Source: Cercozoa sp. M6MM (lineage: Eukaryota; Endomyxa: Ascetosporea). From it: a stretch of DNA of 42,184 nt. The stretch lies in the NCBI GenBank assembly GCA_040357565.1, contig JBDODJ010000096.1; one strand, given 5' to 3'. A program made the position numbers and the translations under genes. The stretch's first letter is position 1. The number at the start of each line of letters is the position of its first letter. Below the pieces are notes generated by a model. It was not told where the DNA came from, searched no databases, and saw nothing but the letters and a program-made list of their open reading frames with translations. Positions 1-12,378 of this stretch are shown in pieces.

Positions 1-40
<40 letters not shown>
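1..40. repeat. (TG)n microsatellite at window edge
   Basis: Twenty perfect TG dinucleotides begin the window. The same repeat class recurs in introns throughout. Confidence 0.95.
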
Positions 41-42
<2 letters not shown>

Positions 43-206
43 CAGAATCTGAGACACAAAGAGTGCAAAAGAAGTGATTTAAGTTCTAGTACAGGCGAAC
101 GCGGACGGTCCTCGCTCTTCTTGATCTTCTCCTTCTCTGCGCAGCGCAGTGTAGCAGAGAAAAGCAAGCCCGACTGACTATTGTACCAGGTGGAACAAAG
201 TTCTCC

Positions 207-490
207 ATGCCGGGACACAAAGGACGGTTAGCGCGCATAAGCCGCAGGGCCTGCTTGACAGCCTGCTGTTTCGGCACGCTTTTCCAGGCCGCATATGCAT
301 CGTTGGTTGCACAGTACTCGGAGCTGCAACGAGGTTTTCGACCGCATCCCAATGTAAGTTGGAAAAAGTATAGCTGCAATCTTCGCTTTTGATCCTCCAT
401 TAGCTTACACAGACAAAGGACACGTTATTAAAGCTGCCAGTGCCCCCGAAAGCACACCAGAAAGTTCAAAGAACCCACCACACTCTTTAA
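207..490 (+). CDS. Small two-exon ORF, possible single-pass membrane protein
   Basis: An ATG opens a 49-codon exon (207-353) that ends at a GTAAGT donor. A 50-bp intron closes at TAG (401-403), and 404-490 adds 28 codons and a TAA in the same phase, giving 77 residues. The intron length matches its neighbours. The start is rich in Arg, Lys and His (MPGHKGRLARISRR). A stretch rich in Ala, Cys, Phe and Leu follows at about residues 15-38 and could be a membrane segment or an organelle-targeting helix. The tail is basic and Thr/His-rich. I do not recognise a family. The overall look, a short basic start, one hydrophobic segment and a polar tail, resembles small mitochondrial inner-membrane proteins, but that is inference. 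It could also be chance. Confidence 0.4.
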
Positions 491-652
491 ATTCGGCTCA
501 TCCGACAAAGTGTACTCGAGCTTGTTGGCGTGGGACGGGATGAGCCACAGTCGGCCGCGTCCTCATCTTGTGGTGACATGAGGCATTAGGCACACAAAAG
601 TGACAATAATTTAAACATCGCGTGACACAGTTACTGTCATTGTGTCAACAAG

Positions 653-1245
653 ATGAACTTGGGACTGTTGAACTTGGGACAGGTATCAATAACACTATCC
701 CCCTTCACAAACCCAGCAGTAGCAATCGAATTTAATCCTCAGTTGCGCCACGTCTGTCGTCAGCCTCGTGTTCTTCTGCGAAAAGCAGACACGGTACTCA
801 CCATCTCCCTTTTTGCTGCTCTACCTCTTGCCCTCCCTTACCTATGTTCACGTGGTGTACAGTTCGTGGAGGGTGTGAGTGAAGTTGAACTCATCCGCTG
901 CTCCAGCGTCGTCGATGAAGATTTGTTGCGCAACTATCTCGTAATTTGGCCGTATTGAAAACGCACCCTTTGTTAACTGTATTCGTGTAGTTTCCATCGT
1001 ATGAGTCGGCATCCGCTGCAATCGGCAACCCACACTTCTACGAGGTGCGCGAAACGATGTGTGCTCTGTTTGACGCACCTGCTGCATCGGATGTGCCTGC
1101 TTTTTCCGAGAAGCAGTTGCTAGGTATATCATTGAGTTACATACAGCAGGGTGTCAGCTGTGTCTCAATGTAGCCATCAAGGAGTGGTCGAAGCAAGCGC
1201 ACATGTGGCGCGAGCGGTAATTCCTTTCTTGTCTTTGTACGTGCC

Positions 1246-1317
<72 letters not shown>

Positions 1318-3095
1318 GTTTGTAAATGTGCACTCATGTCTAGATGGGACCAGGCGCCGCCGACACCGGAAGAGCTGGATCCGCCTGTCGCCATGCCCGA
1401 GGTGCCTTTGCAGTATGATGTCTGTGTGACTCCGTGTATGTTATCCAACAGACACCTCCCGAGCGCTTGCGTCGGGCTGAGGCAGGTATTGCTCTCGTTC
1501 ACTCTTTAATGTATCGATACTTGTGGACCGTTTGTAGTGCTGAAGGCACGCAGCGGTCGTGTCGCCATGGTGCTCGACAAGTGCTACGACACACGGTAAA
1601 GATATTGCATGTGTACACGTACCGCACAGTGAGATGTGTACATGTTTGCAGCAATCATGAGGCCATCTTGCGCACGTGCGATTGTATGGGTGTGCAATAT
1701 CTGTACATTGTGGATCCGGTGGAACGTAAGAACGCCACTCTGCGCAAGGTCACGCGTGGTACCATCTGCCTGCACTGTCTTGTCTCCACTCAGCAACACC
1801 TGGTACTCTTGCGCACAGGTAGTGACAGATGGCTGACGATTCGGCACTTCAAGACGTCGGCTCAGTGCGTTGAGGCGCTTCGGGTATTGACTTTCCAAAG
1901 ATGGTTTGGATCGACTCCAGAATTATCTCGTTGTCAGGCTGACGGACGTGCCATCTACACACTAGATGTAACACTGCCTCTCGTGTCAACGTGTTCGTCT
2001 TACCCATGCTAGTCTGTCTCCGTAGCTTACGCCGAATGCGATCGAACTGTCGCCTACCGCTGATGTACGTTCTTTTGTGACTGTGTTGGTATACATTGAC
2101 TGGATGATTTAGATGCCGCGATTTCCGGACCGTTGTGCCCTCGTTATGGGTCGCGAGGCTGATGGTACTAGTCGTATTTATGCTGCCCCGAGTGCGCGTT
2201 TTTGTGTTATACCTGTGTGACAGGTGTTTCTCCGGAAATGACTGCTGCCGCCGATCAAGTTTTCTACTTGCCAATGTTCGGTAAGTGCGTCTGTCTGCCG
2301 CGAGTGTTGGGTTGTTTTGTACTTTGAGTTTTCTTAGGCTACAGCGATTCCTTCAACGTCGCAACGGCCGCTGCACTCGCTCTGCAGTCTGTGCGTTGTC
2401 TTTTGTTCCTCCAGGCGTGTTGCTGTGGTACTGCGCATATGTGTGTATGTGTCTGTGTGTGCAGGTATTTGCTCAGCTAGAGCTACAGCATGCTGAGGAT
2501 GTCACTAACGGTGTCGAGTAAGTCTTGCTCCGTTGTGTCGGAGCACATTGATAAATTTGATGGGCGGGTGGCATGCGCAGGGATCCCTTGCCTGCTCGCG
2601 GTGACCTGACAGAAAGGTGCGTTTCCTTCCTTCCTGGTATCCCTGAATGTGTTTATACTCATGTCGCTGTAGCGAAGTAAAGCAGCTGCGCCACGAGTGG
2701 TACACGGCGCTCGCCAAGACCAAGCAGAAGGTACCTTAGAGTTTTGGTTCTGTTGGGATGTTTGTGTACGGAGTTTTTGCTCTCTCAGCTGAAGCTGCAC
2801 GCTCTGTACGAACAAAACCCGCCAGAGCCGCTGGAGGTATTATCCTGTGTGGTTTTAATGAAGTGTCCTGATGTGATGATACTCTTGAGCAGAGTGGAAC
2901 TCGTCGTCAGGAAAGCGGCTACATGGTGAGCATTTAGTACTGAACTTGTGTTCTTGTGTTTGCTTCGGTATTTGGTGTGGAAAACTGGGTGTGCTGCAGG
3001 TGCCAAAGAAAATTCGGCAGCGTATCCGTGCAAAAGAAGAAGCTTTGCGACGTTCGATGACCAACTCGGAGTCGGGGGCTTCGTCTCAGGCGTGA
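653..3095 (+). CDS. TrmH/SpoU-family tRNA (guanosine-2'-O)-methyltransferase, about 20 exons
   Basis: The joined exons give about 420 residues. The C-terminal half carries the three SPOUT/TrmH motifs in order: NHEAILRTCDCMGVQ (motif 1, with the Asn and Arg), CALVMGREADGVSPE (motif 2, GxExxGxS) and FGYSDSFNVATAAALAL (motif 3, cofactor-binding trefoil knot). Between them lie SDRWLTIRHF and AIYTLD, as in bacterial TrmH, which methylates G18 of tRNA using S-adenosylmethionine. The first 150 or so residues are an extension I cannot place. The C-terminus is a charged tail (VPKKIRQRIRAKEEALRR) ending at TGA 3093-3095. One intron carries a (GT)n array (1251-1316). The ATG at 653 is the first in frame with the downstream exons. 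Nuclear-encoded TrmH-like enzymes may act in the cytosol or an organelle, and the N-terminus does not settle which. The family is fairly sure, but G18 specificity is only assumed. Confidence 0.8.
1251..1316. repeat. (GT)n microsatellite in TrmH-like intron
   Basis: A near-perfect GT run fills most of the intron between the exon ending HMWRER and the exon beginning WDQAPP. Confidence 0.95.
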
Positions 3096-3130
3096 TGTTT
3101 GTCTCGTTTTGGCCTTTTGGGCTATCTAGT

Positions 3131-3167
3131 TGGCGTGGCACCGCAGGGCACCAGCGGTGCCACGTCA
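3131..3167. other. 14-bp hairpin downstream of TrmH-like gene
   Basis: TGGCGTGGCACCGC (3131-3144) pairs with GCGGTGCCACGTCA (3154-3167) across a 9-nt loop, with one G-U wobble. It starts 36 bp after the stop codon. It may be a 3'-UTR or 3'-end structure; function unknown. Confidence 0.6.
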
Positions 3168-3491
3168 GCCAGATGCGACGATTTTCGTTTTTAAAGATTT
3201 ATCGTATCGTATCATTGACTAGCAATACCAGATACCGGTTCTGCCACCCTGAGTGTCGACACCGAGCGATGGCTTTGTAACTACGGCCGTACTCAGTCGC
3301 GTCTCTGGATATCGTAACCGAAGTGATTTTCGTATTTTTGCATTAGAAAATGCTCGAAAGTGGGGTAATTTCCCGCAGAGAACTGCTAGAGAACCTGTCT
3401 GCTGGGTTAGAGAGTGGTTAAGTTGCCGGGCAGACATTCGGGTAGTTCTCTGACAGTTTCAGTTCCAGTCCAGGGCTGCCTGCGTTTGGTG

Positions 3492-6315
3492 ATGTTTACG
3501 CTGGTGGAGTTGGAGACCAGCGCGGGGAACGTGCGCGTGACGGGTGACTGCGTGCGCATTGTGCCGTCAGAGAGAAACAAGCAAGACAAGCTCGTGATTG
3601 GCGATTCGGATGGCGGTGTCACGTGCGTCAAAGCAGCTAACCGAGCATTGGAAGAGGAAGCGCGGTACGAGTGGGCGCGGACTTTCTCAATCCCGACGCA
3701 AAGCGAACGAGGGAGCTCTGAGATTACAGAGCTGAACGTCTCGGTCCAAGATGTAGCATGCTGTCGAAGCAGCATCGTGTTTCACTCTAGCGCTGGCGTG
3801 AGCGCAGTGTCAGCCATGCAGCTAGCACCTGTCACTTGCGATCGCGTCATTCTTGCATGCGGACAGCGTGTCCTTGGTTATAAAAAGAAAGGTCGGCGGT
3901 GTATCGATATGCACGTGCCACTTGGAGAAGATATCGAAGCGTTTGCATTTCTGCAGCGTCGGGGAGAGGTCGTTGTTGGTGGGAAACATGTGCTGGGACA
4001 CTTTGCGTCGGATTTTCGCGAGCGATGGCGAGCGGCACTGCCGGGGGCCGTGCGCTGCGTGGCGCTACTGCCGTGGACGCAAAGCCAGAAACCTCAACAG
4101 CGAAAAAAATCTGTTCAGGCACTGCAAACCGACCTTGCGGTCGCCGTGGGCTGCGAAGACAACGCAGTGCGCGTGCTGTTGCACGGCGACATAGCCTTTG
4201 AGCATGAACTCGATTCCGCCATCGTGTTTCTCAAGCACGTTCAGTCACATCCCAACGGTGAAAGCGACCACAGTGGCTTTGCTGGTACCCTCTATGCAGC
4301 GTGAGTTGTGCGCGCTTGATGGAATTAAACTTGAGCAGACGAGCATCTGCTGCTGTTTGTCACAGCAAACGGTACTGTTGGCGTGCTGAAGTTGAGTCAA
4401 GACGGGCTGTCACTTGTGTGGCAACGTTCGCTCACACGCATGCGTGAAGTGACTTGTGTGCACCTTATGCAACCGAACCGGCTTGTCATCGCCGCCGCAA
4501 ATGGTGCCTTTCGTCTTCTCGATATTATGCCAGCACCGAGAGTACCTCCAATTTTTTACTCTACCTCATACTGATAGCACTTTACTTGTAAAACTGTACC
4601 TGGACCCAGGAGGGACTGGAACAAGATACCCAGACACAAACCGAAAACCATGCAAGTCTGCAATCCTCCTGCGTGGTCGAGTGCGTACTGGCGCTACGTC
4701 TGTCGACGCCAGTGCGTGCCATTGACAGCGGTCACGTGGTGTCCTTGCGATCACGGGATGTGGTGCTCGCCACCTACACCGGGCAGCTGCTCGTGCTGAC
4801 ACATGCGGGGCAGTCGGCGCTGCAGCCTCCTTCTCCGCGCCGTTCACGGGCAGTAAAAGTTGTGCGCGGTACTTTACCTCACGACACCGACGGTTGGCGC
4901 ACCGACGTGGATCAGGCCGTGCGCGCCGACGCAGCACATGACGGATTGGTGCGAATGCCATCTGCTGACCAGATACACGCACTGTCAGTGCGAGATGATG
5001 TCAAACAGTTGCGCCGACAACGCGAAGATTTGAAGGCGGAGGTGCGCCAACTTGAAGAAGATTTGGCGTGGCAACGACACCGATACCGCAGTCGCTTCAC
5101 CTCGGAATTGGTGGCAGCACAAGGCTTTCACCTCGAAGCATCGCTCCAGCATTTTGAAGCCAGCAACGACACTGAGCAAAACACAGGAGACGACGAAAAG
5201 CATGCTGGCGCACACTTGTTGACCCTTTCGGCGGATACTGATATCGCCTTCGTTGTCATCGAAAGTGACGCCGGGATTAAGGTAAACGCAACTTTTAGCC
5301 CTACTTCTGTAGACAGGGAAGCGAAAACAATGCGATAAGCACTTGTGGGTAAATTTAGATGGTTGAGACAGATGCACTCGCAAACTACGTTGTTGATGAC
5401 GCGTCAGTTGCCTCTTGTGCCGCACGGCTGGCAGCTCTGCAATCGGAACAAGCACCCTCAACGCCAACTGCGCGAAAAAGCGAAGAATTGAAAGGCACGG
5501 TGCTCACGCTGAGAGCAGCGTCACTCCACTTTGCCAAGAGCAGTCACCGCGACCGTCCGATTTCGCCCGGCGGCAAAGGCGGTGTCGAACAGCAAGCTGA
5601 CTCCCAGGAGACCGACGAATTCGCCGGCATCGACGAGGAAACCTTCCGTCACGCGGTTCGCCAACGTCGTTCGGTACTCTCAACTCCATTTAGGAACGCA
5701 TCGTCTGCTCTTTGCGTGTCAGTGTGAGCTAATTCTAGGACGAGAGCCGCGCGCAGCAGCAGCAAAATGAGCAGTCGCGTCGTGTGTTGCGTCTGCTACT
5801 TGACTTAAGCCCATCCTTGGGGAGTGTCTCTACAGGAGAAGACAATGCCGCCCGCATGATAGAGCAGCACCTTCGTGTCACTGTCGTGAGTGACGCCGTG
5901 CTAAAAGCTGCGCGAACGTGCGAGTGGCGACTTTCGCCGCTGCGTTCCCACGTGTTCCACAGCCGCACAGTGCTTGCAGCTACCTGTCCGGCGGCCACAC
6001 GAGTGACGCTTCTTGCCGATGCCGACAGCGGGGTCGCATGGCGCTGGTTGCGACAGTTGGCTCCGTTGCAGCACGTGCGTGCACGCACTGATTCCTCTGG
6101 CACGCAGCAAGTGTCACTGCGCAATGTGCTTGTGGCAGGCACCGAAGCTGCAGTGGATTTGAGCGTCACCACTGCTGTGCCCATCGCTGAGGTACTGTCC
6201 AAAGCTGAGGTTCTTTGAATTGATCCAACTTTACCCTCTGATTGGTTAGGAAGTCGTGCGTGCCAACAGTCTCGCGAGAACGGGATCTTTCGCGAGCGGG
6301 GTACGATTATGCAGA

Positions 6316-6358
<43 letters not shown>

Positions 6359-7108
6359 NNNNNNNNNNNNNNNNNNNNNNNNNNNNNNNNNNNNNNNNNN
6401 NNNNNNNNNNNNNNNNNNNNNNNNNNNNNNNNNNNNNNNNNNNNNNNNNNNNNNNNNNCACACACACACACACACACACGCACACACACACACACACACG
6501 CGCGCACCATTCAGACAACGTCTTGCACGCGTATTGAACTCACGAGTTGCGACGCGCACGCACTGACACTGGCGCTGGCGAGTGTGAACGAAGAAGCACG
6601 CCGCTCTCGAGTCGCTTTGCGCGTGCAGGTACACTTAGCCGAAGCCGACACTCTCCTTGATGCGGTATCATACACCTTTACTTGACGTAAACATACAAGA
6701 CTTGGTAAAACAAATCTACAGTGCTTGGCGGCTCCGCGTGCACTACTGAATGCGATGCGACCGGAGCTCGTGGAGCTGTTCTTGCACCTACGACATCACC
6801 GTCTCGCGGATGCGCTGCACGAGTTGTCGCAGTTCACCCCACAAACAACAACAGAGCACTCTGTGAAACTGAAACCGGAAGCAAGTGACGAGGAGGAAAG
6901 CGTCTCACCAACCGCTTACAAGTGGCGCTGCGACGCCCTGCAAAACTTCCTGTCTGCTACCTTGCGCGCGCAGGAGCGTCTCGTGTGTGATGGCACAAAC
7001 CGCAGTGACGGCTCGACCGACGGTGTGGCATTTGCTCGCCGATACGAGCAGCTGCAGCTTGCTTTCTCACGCCACGACGCCGCTTTGCTTGACGCTGTCC
7101 TTGTTTGA
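3492..7108 (+). CDS. BBS7: BBS7, BBSome subunit (Bardet-Biedl syndrome 7 homologue)
   Basis: BBS7 is part of the BBSome coat that moves membrane proteins in and out of cilia. Eight exons fit: 3492-4284, 4339-4541, 4610-5281, 5359-5673, 5739-6191, 6251-6300, 6515-6628 and 6722-7108, about 995 codons against roughly 715 in human. The N-terminal beta-propeller shows KLVIGDSDGGVTC, RVILACGQRVLGYKKKGR and VVLATYTGQLLVLTHAG, matching the human order. A coiled coil follows (DDVKQLRRQREDLKAEVRQL), then ear/platform segments and a helical C-terminus ending at TGA 7106-7108. The start at 3492 is chosen because LVELETSAG lines up with the family start; an in-frame ATG lies 26 codons upstream. Most donors read GTAC. 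The sixth exon leaves a phase that does not meet the seventh cleanly, and a 100-N gap lies in the intron between them. Presence of the gene implies a ciliated or recently ciliated organism. Confidence 0.85.
6320..6508. repeat. (CA)n array with 100-N gap in BBS7 intron
   Basis: CA repeats flank N 6359-6458. The round figure of 100 suggests a gap of unknown length. Confidence 0.9.
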
Positions 7109-7724
7109 CCGACCAGCTAGATGCTGCTGGAGGGAGTTCCGGTACAGTCAGTAAAATGTTTCGTATGCTTCAAATCTAATCGGCAGAGCCACGGACTCGG
7201 CATCAGCTGAGAGAAACGGGGGTTTTAATCTACAACTCCGTCTAGTTTGACGTAAGAACCCAGTTGGGGTAACTCTTCACTTCGCTTCTACAAACTGATT
7301 AATATGATTCCCTACGCTCGGCTCGCGTAGCTTCGTCCAATTGACGACGCGACTTACTTGAGGCGAGGTGTCCCGCGCATCGTCGAGTGGTTGCCCATCT
7401 GTCAGTGTCAATGTCACGGCAGATGTCACGGAGGGTGAAGTCTTGATCAACGCAGTATCCTTCAGGTGTTTATCACGCGGCCCGATTAGTAATCACAAGA
7501 GTGAAAACTTCACACAAAAACAACTACTCTAACTTTCTGTTGTCATTCTTATTACGAATACTATTCGTAATACTATTCGTAATAGTTTTACGAATAGGGC
7601 GTTTCATTTTGTCCCGGCACTCCGGGCGCCGTGACGGATTTCGAAGATCGTGCTTGACGACGTTTCTTCAAGGTCGTTTAACACGCAGAACCACGCTCGG
7701 ATGCCAACACTAAAATCACTTCGG
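7109..7724. other. Intergenic region between convergent BBS7 and VPS41-like genes
   Basis: No gene is seen. It holds the 7551-7583 palindrome cluster. A tRNA-like A-box/B-box look near 7182-7235 does not fold into a tRNA. Confidence 0.6.
7551..7583. repeat. Nested AT-rich palindromes (ATTACGAATA/TATTCGTAAT)
   Basis: ATTACGAATA (7551-7560) is followed by its exact reverse complement at 7562-7571 and again at 7574-7583, so two alternative 10-bp hairpins are possible. A further TTACGAATA lies just after. It sits between two gene 3' ends. Confidence 0.8.
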
Positions 7725-10303
7725 TCACACAGGGATACTCTGGGTTTCCGTGCTCGAGTCGGCCTCGGACGGAAGAGCCTGTTGAACACACATGGCACAG
7801 ACACAAACACAAGCAGATGCATGAGAGAGGAGGTACCACGGGTTGCGCCTGGTCCTCGAGCTGCGCGTGCTTCCACACGGTGGCCGCGGAGGCCTCGGTG
7901 GACCAGCGCAGCAGCTCATCGCCGACGCTCAGAATGAGCGAGGCGCGAACACCACCCAACTGGGCAGGGTAAATCACATGAGGACAGGAAGCTGAGGGAA
8001 GGAACAGGCACACCTCTTGCTGTCGGTCGGCCAGCAGGCGGTCGTCGTCGATGACGTTCTGGATCGACACGACACGGAGGCCTGCGCAGGTCAGCAAGAA
8101 AAAAAAACATGGCGCAGGAAATATATCTCATCCAGGACTAGCCCCAGCAAGTCCTTGAGTTAGTAATTTGACAACGTACGTTTTCTAGCATGCGTCCACA
8201 GGAACACGGAGGAACGAGTGCCTGCTCCCGACACATGTACAGGAACGCACACAGGCACAGAGTTCTCGAGATGAGACAGAAAACGCACTGGCCGAGTAGA
8301 ATCGTTCAAGTCGCGCGTCCAATTCCCAGCTCTGCTCGAGTACGCTCCTGGCCTGCAAAAAAACGGGGACATGATGTTACCGCCTCTTGCACTCATACCC
8401 GTGTCTCTCTTCACACACTACCGCCCTGAGTACGACACGAGGCGTCAACACTGAAGATGTACTCTCTGATCCCGACGCCTCGCTGTACATTGACAGGGGA
8501 ACATGGGTCTGCAGGGAGTAAAGCTGAGCTCAAGAGAGGCACTACGCTGCTTGCGGCACGGCACGGAAGCGGTCGAAAAAGGACTGCGGAGTCACCGCAC
8601 TGCACACGCACGCACACATACATTCTATGTAGGCCCACGTACCGCACAGAGGCAGTACCTGTTCTGACTGGTCTTGTGCTGCAGCAGCAGGTCCGGCACT
8701 CCCTTACGACAATTTTGCGCGTGCGGTCTGTCGTTAACAAACACTCAAACAAGGTAAAAGCAGATGAGCACATGACACACACAGATATACAGGCATATGG
8801 ATACACAGGCACCTCAGCAAGAAGACGTCGATGTTGTCACTCGCAGCGTCAGCAAGCGGCAGCTGCAGCAAGGCAATGTCACCTCTCGCTGCCGTGCACA
8901 GCACGAACGGGTCCGTGTGACTGCTCAGACACGCACACATAGGTAGATATGCAAGTACACCACGAATGGGCGCAGGTGTACCTTTTGAACAGTTTCGTGA
9001 AGTGTCGCTCCACGCGCTTGCGCAGCTCTCGCTCCGAGCTCGCTCCCGTCTCGGCGTGCGACTCGTCCAGCGGCCGTTTCAGCAAGTCTTCGCCACGCAA
9101 GGCCTCGGCCGTCATGGGCGCCTTCTGCTTGGGGTCCTGCGCCCGCGCGGTCATGCGGGCACCGAAGAAACTGTTTCCGCCAATGAGGAGGGTGTAGACA
9201 TTAGCGGAGGAATGGGTGTGCTCGGATACCCCCTCTCGCCGGACTGGATGGCGACATGCGACGAGGCGGCGTCATCATTGCGCGGAGTGGTTGCGACATC
9301 TCTCTGAAGAAGGAAGCAGGGAGGCTGCCGGTGCCAGGGAAGGAAGGCGTATGTTCACATACCTGGCGAAGCAGACCTGCAACCGGCTGATCCTGCAATC
9401 GCCAAACAATGCATTCCACACCGGCACAAAAGGTAGAACACAACGCACAAAGACGCGCTTGCACGCAAGTTTCTTGCCTTGCTCCGCGTCCTATCATACA
9501 GGATAAATGGAGATCCATGAGAATAGATTAACAAAGCTACCCAAAAGGTGACGACGCCTTGATCGTCCCCAGTAAGTAGGAGCGTCTTGGCACTGTGCTC
9601 ACACTCACACACATAAACATACAGGTACACAAGTACACACACACACGTGCACATGTCACAAAGAGGCACCCGAGGGCGAAGTCACGCGCGTCAAAGAGCA
9701 CGTGGCAGCACGCTGCCTGAGCGGCGTCGCCACTCCCGGCACGCAGCAGGAACACCTGCACCAGCGACAGCGGTGGTGCCCACCTGGTACATATGCCCAG
9801 ACATAGATGCACACAACAGAAAAGGCCCAAAATACTTCCTGAGCATGCCGGCCTTCCTCTCGCGACGTGCGTACCTAACAAACGGGTCGAAGGTAAAGAG
9901 AAGAGGATTAAAAGCAAGCACAAAACTGTACACGAGTGCATCAATCAGGAGCGAGAAGTCCTCGCGTTCCTTCGACTGTCGCACCAGGTCGTCTATCCTG
10001 TACATCGGGATATCGGGGGATGAATGGAAAACAAAGTAGCAAGCGGCGCAACCCACCGCTGGTCTGGTGAAGAGCACGCGATACGCAGCACATTGTCGCG
10101 CACCACCACGAAGAACTCGCCTACGTGCACGCGTCGAAAGTAAAAGGATAGGTAACGCAGTAGGAAGAGGGCGACTGGAGGGAGGGCAAAGCACCGTCTT
10201 CGTCGTCAAAGTTGCGCACGAGGCAACCGGCGCTGGTCTTGCCCTGGCCTCTGCCGAAGGGGGTAAACACGGGGACACACACGGGGTAAAAGAGAGCCAG
10301 GGG

Positions 10304-10367
<64 letters not shown>

Positions 10368-12378
10368 GCACACGGCGAGTGATTCGTCGGACAACGACGC
10401 GCTCTGCCGATTCATGAGATGCAGCTGCAGTTCTGCACGAGCAGGGTCATGACGTTCTTCACCCCTACTTGGGCCATAATGTCATTGTGTACCGTCGTCC
10501 TGCCGCATCAGCACGGCAAGATCCGATGCATCGTACTCGGCGATACCCTCCTGTAAACAGCGGTAACGGAGAGTGGTAGGGACTAAAACGTGCATACGAT
10601 GGCAGCGCCCAAATCACGCTGCGCGTAGATCGAAGCGGTCGCTGGTGGGATCTCTAAACCATAATCCAAGCGTGTCCATCCATCCAAGCACATCCATCCA
10701 GGCACATCCATCCAGAAGGGCAGGTACCCTGCGGACTCGGACGTTTCGTCAGCAACACTGACTGCAGCACGCTGCCGTGTGCCACGTGCAGCACCGGCCG
10801 CATGCGACTGCATGAGCACACCAAAGTGCATGGATGTGGAGCATGCATGGCAGAACGATAGAGCGGAATAGGCGCGTACCCAGAGGCACGAGTAGCAGGC
10901 CGCGTGGCAACCTCCTCGAGACCTTGGTACTCGGTGTAGGTGGTGGCAATGTCGACAGCACACTGCGCCGTGTCGTAGTCGTCCTTGAGAACATGCAGTG
11001 TCTCGTAGGACCACAATAGCGCGCTTTGTGCCTTGCCCTTGGCCTCATTGGCACCCTGAAGGCATATAATTACACACACAGACACACACAGACACACACA
11101 CATACACACAGACACACACACACACACACCTAGAGAGAGGGAGTGCTACCTTGATAGCTGCCACACCTGTCCGCCTTCGCACATCAAAGACCCACGACCC
11201 TCCTGCAAAACAGAGAGAGTGGACGGGTAGCACAAGGAAGGCAATACAGGGAGACAGCAGCCATACGTTTGTCCGAAAAGGCGAGGAAACGACCGCACTT
11301 GGAAAACTCAAGAGCACAAATCGCGCCATGCTTTCCTCTGTTCAGACCCACATCAAAGGAGGAAAAGACAGGTGGAGCATTAAAAGAAGACTACTGGTGG
11401 ATCTGTGTATGCGATGAAGCCAGACCAAAGAAGCCTGCGACAAGGAGGCAAAAGGAAAGGAGGTAAGTGCGCGCATAGAGTTTATCCAGTGAAGTACCGC
11501 GCTTGGTCAGAAAGATACGACCACTGGCGTCGCCATGTGCGAAACTGACGTCTTTGGCCTGGAGAGTCATCGTTTCATAGACACAATGGAAGGGAAGGGG
11601 CAGGCGCACCTTGGTGAACCGTGTCGGTGTAGATGCACAGAACTCAAACTCTCGCGACTGCGTAAACTCCTGTCGATCCCCTGTGACAGGGCGGTAAAAG
11701 AGAAGGTAACATAAGTACAGGGAAATACGAAAGAGTACAGACTCGAACGACAGTGACTGAGGCATTGTTTGTGCTCCGCTTGGCAAAATCATCTTCGGGA
11801 AGGTGTCAAAGAAGGTAAGGTCAAAAGTAACGAAAGATAGGGGAGAAGAAGTACAGGTGACATGGTCGTCCGTGTACATACTAGTCACGACCACTCGTCC
11901 ATCCTGGCCGGCGGAGACTAGGAACTCGCCCTGCAGACACGGCACGGTGAGTACATCCATACGTATACACGTATCATTCAAGTTACGTTGTGACATAAGG
12001 ACAAGGACGTCACTGCTCCTGCTCACACAAGGGGTAAGGAGAGGAGGCCAAAAACACACACATGCGCGCGCATACACACACACGCACGCACACACAAGGG
12101 GCATGATCGAAGAGTGATCAAACCTGAGTGCCGGATGTCGCCCTCCTCGCCTCCGCGAGTGCCACTCAGAGACACGCGTGTGCCCGTGTGGTCAAACACC
12201 TTGACGGAGCCTCTGCATACAGCATTTGTGAGAGGAAATAACTAACAAGGCACCCACACACGAGGTGAAGGCACCTCTGCGTGCCAACCACCACGAACTT
12301 CGGATGTATCACGAAGCTACACAATAGGAGCTTAACGACGTGAACGTATACAAAGCAAGCATGGAACAGCAAGTTCAA
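7725..12378 (-). CDS. VPS41-like HOPS subunit (WD40 beta-propeller plus helical repeats)
   Basis: The first exons give FVIHPKFVVVGTQ, GSVKVFDHTGTRVSLS, FLVSAGQDGRVVVTSMYTDD, FAHGDASGRIFLTKRG, ICALEFSKCGRFLAFSDKR and GSWVFDVRRRTGVAAIK. In order and spacing these follow the VPS41 beta-propeller, as in the family's CIAVHDKFLALGTHWG, DGKVVVHGLYSDE and HAIKWRGSLIAWAN patches. Later comes GEFFVVVRDNVLRIAC then IDDLVRQSKEREDFSLLIDAL, like the family's DVVV...HIDWLLEKKKYEEAL that opens the clathrin-type repeats. The remaining exons (LLLTGDDQGVVTFW, SERELRKRVERHFTKLFKR, VRASLILSVGDELLRW) are weaker, and several have two possible frames. A short Cys-rich PCSCGRML near 8200 could be part of a C-terminal zinc-binding domain. 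VPS41 tethers late endosomes and AP-3 vesicles to the vacuole or lysosome. Related WD40-plus-repeat coats such as VPS8 remain possible. The stop is TGA at 7725-7727 (complement). Confidence 0.5.
10303..10366. repeat. (TA)n then (GA)n intronic microsatellite
   Basis: A TATATA tract runs into GAGAGA in an intron of the VPS41-like gene. On the coding strand it is a long CT tract. Confidence 0.95.
10677..10718. repeat. Three tandem 14-bp units (CATCCATCCAGGCA type)
   Basis: Units start at 10677, 10691 and 10705 with one to three mismatches, inside an intron of the VPS41-like gene. Confidence 0.75.
11071..11129. repeat. Interrupted (CA)n intronic repeat
   Basis: CA runs broken by single G or T substitutions. 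Coding-strand sense is GT. Confidence 0.9.

Noticed and set aside
5735-6634. Long minus-strand ORF across the N gap
   Set aside because: It reads through Ns and a GT array, and opposes clear BBS7 exons.
7182-7240. tRNA-like sequence with GGCAGAGCC and GGTTTTAATC
   Set aside because: The arms do not pair into a cloverleaf and no acceptor stem is present.
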